A stretch of 64,000 nucleotides of DNA from Azolla caroliniana. Taxonomy: Eukaryota; Polypodiophyta. Positions 58,079 to 64,000 of the stretch are shown one piece after another (position 1 is the first letter of the stretch; each line of letters starts with the position of its first letter). The stretch is taken from the NCBI GenBank assembly GCA_043228905.1, contig JBHGNT010000016.1:558001-622000 (forward strand), given 5' to 3'. Made by a program: the position numbers and the translations under genes. The notes beneath the pieces were generated by a model. It saw nothing but the letters and a program-made list of their open reading frames with translations. It did no database searches and had not been told where the DNA came from.

Positions 58079-60411
58079 CACCGGAGCATTGCTAGGTTCG
58101 GCGTGGCGCATCCGGAAACCATGCCGAGTATCGGCAGACAGTCTGTCTTGATGATAACCTCCGTCCCGATTAGATAGTCCCTGTCAGCCTTGACTGCCGA
58201 AACGATACCCCATAGTTCGCGCTTGACTTGGGCGTATCCTTGTTGTCGCTTGCTTAATACCTTCGCCCCGAACCGGATCGGGAACCATGCGCCGTCCTCG
58301 TCCTCCTGGTTGATCACCCACCCGATCCCGGTTGGGCTCGTGTCCACCATTACGTAGATGGGAACCCCCTTACCGTAAACCGCTTTATGGAGAGCTGGCG
58401 CTACCGTAAGCGCCTCCTTTAGTCTCCGGACCGACTCTGTGTGCTCCATTCTCCACTCAAATCTACGCCCCTTTTTCAATAGTCCGTAGAGGGGTTCCGT
58501 GACATGTGCGTAGTGTGGGATCCATATGTGGTAGAACGCGCATGCCCCCAAGAATCTGCGGACCTCCGTGACCGACCCGCAATCGTTCCTCATCGCGGAG
58601 ATGGCCTCTATCTTTGCCAGAGACGGTTTCCTACCGTAAGGCCCGCACAGGTGTCCAACCACCAAGATCTCCGACTGCCCGAACGCCGATTTTTCTCCGA
58701 AGAAGGTGAGTCATGCGCTTTCGAGCCTCTGCAGCACCTTCTCGCAGTCATTGATGTGGTTCACGACGAACCTCCGGCATCCGTCTGGCCCGACTGTCTC
58801 GTCCGCATCATCCACCGGACACCCTTTTATCGGGATGTGGTCCAAGAATGGCATGGTGATGTCCGGGATGCAGTCCCTCAGCACCTTGTTCATTGCGTTC
58901 ACCATATGCGCCACCGAGTTCGTCCCGCCTTGTGGTAGGGTACACATCCGTACTAGACTGAGAGGAGTTCGCATCGTCGTGATATCCCTGCTCTCCACGG
59001 CTAGTTGGAACTGGTCGTACCCTGAGTACAGATCACCGACAAAGTAAATCAACCTTCCGGCGAAGGCCTCCGTGAATTCGTCTATGGTCGATCCGATTCC
59101 TGTGTTACGGATGGTCACTTTTTTGACCGGTTACAGGTCCTGAATGAAGCGCAATCCGATTCGAATACGGGGCACTCGACGGTTCGAGGATGCCCATCTC
59201 CACCTTTTGCTTCAGAAGCTCCATCAACTTCGGGATGTGAGCTCTCGGCACCGGAATCGGTTTGAGATTCCACGGTACATGCGGTACCGTGAAGATCACC
59301 ATCGGTTCGACGATCGTCGGGTCCACGCACCCGATCTCCTCCGGCGAGAACGCGAAGGCTTTCCCATGCCTTCCGAGCATTCTCCGAAACCTGTTCTCCT
59401 TCGCTGGCAGTAGAAAGCCACCCCCATCAACCTTGAGCTCTCGTAGCGTTATGTCGGTGAACCGGTGCCCTATGCTAGCCGGATTTCGTAAACTCGGGTT
59501 CGACGCGACCCCTGTTATCCGCTCCTCGCTGCCCCCCGGCAAGGGTGCCGCGATTGGCCTCACCTTCCGGTCCACAATCTTGTACTTTGTATCTACGCGG
59601 GCCGTCCGATCTGACTCAATCCTCATACATTCCCATCAAACCTACTGGAACAGTCCGTTCTTCTCTAAGGTCTTCACCGACCACCTTTCGCAACTCGCCC
59701 AAGGTGTCATCAAAAGAGACTGCCTCCACGGCGCCGCTGATCTCTTTGTCAGGGGAGAGGACTCCACATGCCCTGAGCCGCTCCTCCGCTCGCTTCCTTT
59801 CCCGGCCGCTGACGCCGGCCATAGTACAACCTCTGTTGTCGGAGAACCAAAATATCCTACCTATGGTACAAGTCTTCTTTCGTACTATACATTTGTGGGG
59901 TTTTTCCGGGTTGTCCGGACTATCGCGGCCCCACGCCTTGATAGCCCTCTCTAAAAATCCCCTCGGGTTTTGCCGCCGAGGGCCTCGCGGTTATGCTCAT
60001 GGTTTGGTCACACCGTCAGGAATTGGACCGAGTGACGCCCGTCCTGGCTCTTGAATCTTGCATAGGCTGAACCGTTGTCCAGCACCTTGGTCTCCATCCG
60101 TGCCGCCGTGATGTATGGCTCTCCTAGTATAACCGGATGCGAGGACGTCTCCTGCACGAAGAAGTGTTGGTCGATCTCGACATCGCCGATTTTCACCCGT
60201 ATGTTCGGACAAGCTCCGTGTAGTTCTTCTGTGGCGCGCGTCGCTGCCTGTATTTTCCAGCCATGCTTGGTGTTGATCAGCCATTTACCCCTCTTGTAGA
60301 AATCCATGGACATCAGGTTGATTTCGAATCCATGGTCTACCAAGGCCACCACCGATTCCGGAACGTCGCCGATCCGCACAGGGGTTTCTGTAGTTGCCCT
60401 AGCCCATTGCG
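58079..60411 (-). pseudogene. Gypsy-1 pol part 1: protease, RT, start of RNase H
   Basis: From 60411: retropepsin-like region with ALVDHGFEINLMS (DHG in place of DSG/DTG) and HPVILGEPYITAAR; a linker with stops; RT with EMGILEPSSAPYSNR near 59195, DLYSGYDQFQLAVES near 59010 and TMPFLDHIPIKG near 58830; then FLGACAFYHIWIPHYA (58510) and RNase H with VDTSPTGIGWV and YAQVKRELWGIVSAVKAD (58350-58180). The RT active site reads FLDH, where the second aspartate of the FLDD/YxDD motif is lost. Frame breaks occur at about 60000, 59630, 59118 and 58705. Copia-2a interrupts it after LRWI. Confidence 0.82.
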
Positions 60412-60947
60412 GCTTCGCGTTGTCGTGCCTTTCGACTCCGGATCGTTGCGTGAGTCGGGTGGGAACCACAGAGGTCTTGGACTAGGAGAAAGAAGTTCGT
60501 GAGATAGAGATTAATTATGAGTAAATAGCAAAGAGAAAGATAAGAAACTCGTGAATCACACGAGGATACTATATTAATTGGTACTTAGGGTGTTAAGAGA
60601 GAAGTAGATGTATAAATCGTGAATCCCACGAATAAATTTTGTATTGATTAATTCTTAATCCAAATAATCAACAACCCTTTACATATTTCTCTCCTCCTTA
60701 TATAAGGAAGGAAGAGCTAAGCATGGCTTCATGCTTTTTTTTTTTTTTTTACAAAAAGTGTTCATGTGATGCTTTTTTATTTCCTAAGTATAGGGCTCAT
60801 GCACGCTAGATGTGCATGAGTTATTTTTAGTGTCTCGTGTTTTCTTTTTCTTATATTAAAAAAATACACGATTTACCTTTTAATAAAGGTATGCATAAAT
60901 AAAGGTCTTATACGTACTAAATCTATATTTAAAACACTTAAGATAAG

Positions 60948-61005
60948 TTAATGTAATGGTAAGGTTGAGGTTTGTCAACGTGGAGGTGCAGAGTTCGAAT
61001 CACGC
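60948..61005 (+). other. tRNA-like / SINE-like segment
   Basis: TAATGTAATGGTAAGG at about 60950 resembles a pol III A box and GAGTTCGAATCAC at about 60991 resembles a B box (9 of 11 positions). The layout is similar to the segment at 15110-15166 but the sequences are not close copies. Probably a SINE head or a tRNA relic; no tail was identified. Confidence 0.4.
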
Positions 61006-61059
61006 CCTGCGCAGTAGTGAGTATTTCCTTTCTTTTTACATTTATGTCTCTTTATCCGG

Positions 61060-61160
61060 CTCTTCCTTGCCGGTATGCCGTTTTCTTCCTTGCCGGTATG
61101 CCGTTTTCCTCCTTGCCGGTATGCCGTTTTTCCTCCTTGCCGGTATGCCGTTTTCTTCCG
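61060..61160 (+). repeat. 23-bp tandem repeat, four copies
   Basis: CCTTGCCGGTATGCCGTTTT recurs four times with 22-24 bp spacing, differing only in the T/C linker. It lies next to a Copia-2-type LTR edge, where the related sequence has CCGGTTCTCACC, so it may be an expanded U3 repeat like the 55-bp repeat of Copia-2a. Confidence 0.8.
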
Positions 61161-61215
61161 GTTCTCACCGAGCACTCCATTCTCTATCCGGAGGGACAAA
61201 AATATAATTTCCACA

Positions 61216-62893
61216 TAGTGTGCAACCTACACTACGACAGCGTAGTGGCTTTCCGCCAACTCGTCTTCTAGGGTCGCGTCTTCTAAGTGCGTAGTCCGCA
61301 CCTCCACCGACTTCTTGGGTTATGGCTCCGTCGAGAGCCTCTTTCACTTCACAAAGTCTACGATGGAGTCATGGAACTCCCTCTTGGCGATTCCCAACAC
61401 CTCCCGCAATGATAGCTCCACTTTACTGTCGAGGATCCGCTCTTCAAGGACCTTCCGTAGGTCCGTTGCTCTCTCGATTTCGGTGCTCAACCGAAACCCT
61501 GCCCGCTTCTTTCCGACCGGCACGCTTGGGTTGTCGGCACCGATCGGTTTCGGTCTGAACCGAGTCTCGTACCTTTGCGGGGGACTGACCCCCCCGGCCT
61601 TTCCTGCCCGTTTGTCTTCCACTAGAACCTCGTAGTTCTGGCAAGTGGCTTCTACGAAGCCCGTTTTCTCTTCGACCAGATCGTCCCAACCGGTGACCTC
61701 TTGGACCTGCTGTTCTGCGCGATTCGCCTCTTCCTTCTTCAGCCGAACTCCGGACAGGCCTTCTAGCACTAGCGGCCCGAATCCGGAGTCCTTCGCCTTC
61801 CGGGTCTCATCACCCCCGACCCGAATTCCCGCCGACACTGAGTAGTTAACGACTTCAACGTGCCGTGCCGCGCCCTCTTCCATCAACCTCTTCATTCCGC
61901 TGCACCCCGTATTCAGTTCTAGGGCTCTCCGGGTCTCGCTCGCATGCACCCGCCCGTTCCATAGGTACACCACGTTGGTCCTGAGCGCGTCGGCAAAATC
62001 CGTGCAATCCCTCCAAATGTGACCGATCGCATCACACCGCATGCACCATTGCCCAGCCGGCGGCCTCCGGTCGCGAGGTTGTTCGCCGCTATCTCTCCGG
62101 GCCTGTGCGATCTGCAAGTCGCACACCATCTGTGTCAGCTCCTCCAGAGCCGCTCCTCCGGATGGGCCTCTGACCACGTCATTCGATGCCAACCCCGACT
62201 CTAGCCAGATTCGGGTCTCTTCCATCCTACCGTCCGGCACCGATACCGGCTCCTCAAGCCTCCTCCCCGGGACCAACTCTGACCCCAACGAGCTTCCGTC
62301 GCTCCAATCGCGCTGTTTGTCAAAACGGTTGCAGACCCGTTTTACCGCGACCCAGTCTGCCATGAGCCCTTCGTCCGTTTCCAATAGGGGACCCACCTTT
62401 TCCCTGTCGAGCACATCCACCAACTTGACAAACAGTAGTACTCGACTCGTTTCAAGCATGGTCCGGTCCAACGTCGACAGTCGCGCGAGCGAACTGTTTT
62501 TCGAACTCCTGGAGGAGCGCCAAGGTGTTCCTCCCTTTTCCGAGGCTTTCCACCCACGCCATGAAGCGAGTCGTCAAACCCGTACTTCTCGAGGAGCTGC
62601 AGCTCGAACTCCTCCCAAGTTTGGCATCCGGCCAACACCTCGAGCACCTCCGCGTGGATGCTTGGCGTCACCACCCGAGGGAATCCGGACAGCCGCCTGT
62701 CCTCCGGGATATCCCTCATGATCATTTTGGCCCGGTAAGCCTCCAAATAACTTGTGGCGTCTTTCCCTCCGAACCGGCCTATAGTGCCAACGATTGATTC
62801 GATGGCTCTATCGAGGGTACCCGTCCCCTCGCGAGCGCTTACCAGCCGGTCGACGGCTACCGCCATTGCCTCTGCTAGCTCTGATCCCCTCAT
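61216..62893 (-). pseudogene. Gypsy-1 gag remnant with zinc knuckle
   Basis: The likely start is MRGSELAEAMAVAVDRL at 62893, with IGRFGGKDATSYLEAYR and FPRVVTPSIHAEVLEVLAG following. Two small frame breaks (about 62560 and about 62480) lead into the long frame 62471-61344. This frame holds ALLFVKLVDVLDREKVG-like sequence, an intact zinc knuckle CMRCDAIGHIWRDC (CX2CX4HX4C, near 62005-62050), a spacer rich in acidic and basic residues, and REVLGIAKREFHDSIVDFVK. A stop-containing stretch follows to about 61216, where the composite insertion begins. Confidence 0.75.
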
Positions 62894-62995
62894 CTTTCGA
62901 CTCCTTTGCCGCCTGTTCACATCAGGTTCACCAAAGATGTCGCGAAGTTTGCGTTCGCGTGTAGGAAGAGGCGGGATCATGGGGGTCTTGGACCA

Positions 62996-62997
<2 letters not shown>

Positions 62998-63045
<48 letters not shown>
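62998..63045. repeat. (GA)n tract in the Gypsy-1 5' LTR
   Basis: About 24 GA units, in the same place as the shorter tract at 44559-44587 in the 3' LTR. Confidence 0.9.
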
Positions 63046-63047
<2 letters not shown>

Positions 63048-63632
63048 CACAGGGAGAAGTTAAGAGCAAGAAACAAGAATCTGATTACTATAATCAATAG
63101 CTTACAACTCGAACAATTACAACTGGCAACTCGATAATGGACCTGACACGGGGTCCTACTCACGCACTCCGACGACGGTCACACGACTCGAAGAAACAAG
63201 GGGGGAAAAGGGGAAGGAGAGAGACTCTGCTGGAAGCACACGAGCTATCCACGAAGCAGAGGCAGCGAACTCCCGACACCCGTAGAGAACGACGATCGGA
63301 GGAGAGAGAGAGCTCGGCACTCGATTCTGCAACAACACTTCGTCCTCGCCAACGTGCGATCCCCCTTTCCTCCTTCTCTCCTCTCCTTAAATAGTTCCCC
63401 CCAAAAAGGGGGTGCCTCCTTTCCCTAGTTAAACCGCTTTATTCATTGTCCCTTTCGACAGAGATACGCACAATCCCTCAATAAATGTGTACTACTTAGT
63501 ATTTACATCAGCCGATCCATTTATGAATCATGTACAAAATATCAAAATATCAATTCATGTGCCCATCCGTGTAAGAGCCGGTTCATGCGCCTTTTTCTCC
63601 GATTCCGCCTATGCCCAGTTTTCTTCACGACA

Positions 63633-64000
63633 ACGTAACCATGTGATAGGCCACATGGTCCTACTACGAAAAGTTGGCTACTATTGGCTTGACCATTAGG
63701 TTGCTCTTTATGGTATGCCATTGTAATGATGAGACTTGAGGTTGGGTAACGTACTAACATAGTTGTCTAGTTAACGAGGGGGAAATGAACTTTCAAGAGT
63801 GTTACCCTCGTAAGAATATATGGGGAGGCATAAGGGTAGGTGTAATGATGTGGTTGATGTGTATGTGTAAAGTAAATGAGTTTGTGAGGATGAGTATGTG
63901 TATGGACACATGCACAATTATGTGCATGTGTACAAGAATGTGTAACAATCTTATTTATAACGGTCATGTAACCGTTACATTGGATGTATTATATAAACCC
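63633..64000. other. Flanking non-coding sequence
   Basis: No gene seen. Short GT/CA-rich stretches at about 63840-63945. An inverted pair AACGGTCATGTAACCGTTA at about 63959-63977 contains two AACGGT/AACCGT Myb-type words. The sequence is cut by the window end. Confidence 0.5.

Larger units (their letters stand above)
60421..61215. mobile_element. Composite insertion between Gypsy-1 gag and protease
   Basis: An AT-rich block of about 795 bp breaks the gag-pol frame between HYAVVV (about 61230) and AKPQWARATTETP (about 60410). Its left edge (TGTCGTG at 60421, followed by GAGGTCTTGGACTAGGAG) resembles the edge of a Gypsy-1-type LTR. Its right edge, on the minus strand, reads TGTGGAAATTATATTT followed by GTCCCTCCGG, resembling the start of a Copia-2-type LTR. 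Between them lie a T18 tract (about 60731-60750), a tRNA-like segment (60948-61005) and four 23-bp repeats (61065-61155). No single clean target duplication was found, so more than one insertion is likely. Confidence 0.55.
44496..63632 (-). mobile_element. Gypsy-1 LTR retrotransposon, minus strand, interrupted three times
   Basis: The 5' LTR is 62938-63632 (695 bp). The 3' LTR is 44496-45069 continuing at 50758-50861, split by Copia-1. LTR ends read TGTCGTGAAG to CTTCGCGACA on the minus strand. The polypurine tract (TTTGGTGGGGGTGGA) is at about 50862-50876. The primer site starts four bases inside the 5' LTR (TGGTGAACCTGATGTGAAC, minus strand, ending 62934); I cannot assign the tRNA. The domain order gag, protease, RT, RNase H, integrase is that of Gypsy. 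Subtracting Copia-1, Copia-2a and the composite insertion leaves about 7 kb. Flanking pentamers GATGT and ACGTA do not match, so no clean target duplication is present. Hand-counted LTR divergence is about 5 per cent, mostly transitions. Confidence 0.88.

Noticed and set aside
61015-61220. TAGTG direct repeats (61015-61019 and 61216-61220) as target duplication of a 196-bp element
   Set aside because: The right end begins TGTGG on the minus strand, but the left end lacks a matching CA terminus, so the pentamer match may be chance.

Overview
This is a window of nuclear DNA from a land plant. The evidence is small GT-AG introns, an HD-Zip class IV homeobox gene, a DUF1645-type gene, CCCTAAA telomere-type repeats and large nested Copia and Gypsy retrotransposons. 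Reverse-transcriptase remnants of the Penelope type, heavy simple-sequence content and an unusual HD-Zip IV architecture make me favour a non-seed plant (fern or lycophyte), but that is inference and I cannot name a species.

Layout. Positions 1-412 are the edge of a Copia-type element running off the left of the window. Positions 413-14522 are one long satellite array of about 75 diverged monomers of about 189 bp in three sequence blocks. Positions 14520-15166 hold a small promoter-like unit on the minus strand (heat-shock element, TATA box, CT-rich leader, 33-codon ORF) and a tRNA-like segment. Positions 16516-17390 hold telomere-type repeats joined to a decayed Penelope-like reverse transcriptase. 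Positions 19167-28415 are the genic island: a 13-exon HD-Zip IV gene on the plus strand and a single-exon DUF1645-type gene on the minus strand, arranged tail to tail. Positions 29469-32312 are AT-rich intergenic DNA with local tandem duplications. From 32313 almost to the end the window is a stack of retrotransposons. A minus-strand Copia (here Copia-2b) contains a second minus-strand Copia (Copia-3). A minus-strand Gypsy (44496-63632) is interrupted by a decayed Copia (Copia-1) in its 3' LTR, by a young intact Copia (Copia-2a) in its RNase H region, and by a composite insertion between gag and protease. Four target-site duplications were read directly (ATATG, CTTTC, TGAAT, CTATC), so the nesting order is well supported.

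The most interesting gene is the HD-Zip IV gene. Read through canonical splice sites it encodes about 1101 residues with two complete homeodomain plus zipper-loop-zipper modules in tandem, followed by one START domain and one C-terminal HD-SAD-like region. The exon holding the second half of each homeodomain is exactly 118 nt in both modules with the same phases. The motif LSLELAVG also occurs after each zipper, which points to an intragenic duplication of the whole 5' half of the gene.

The retrotransposon names are local labels for this window. All residue and divergence counts were made by hand and are approximate.
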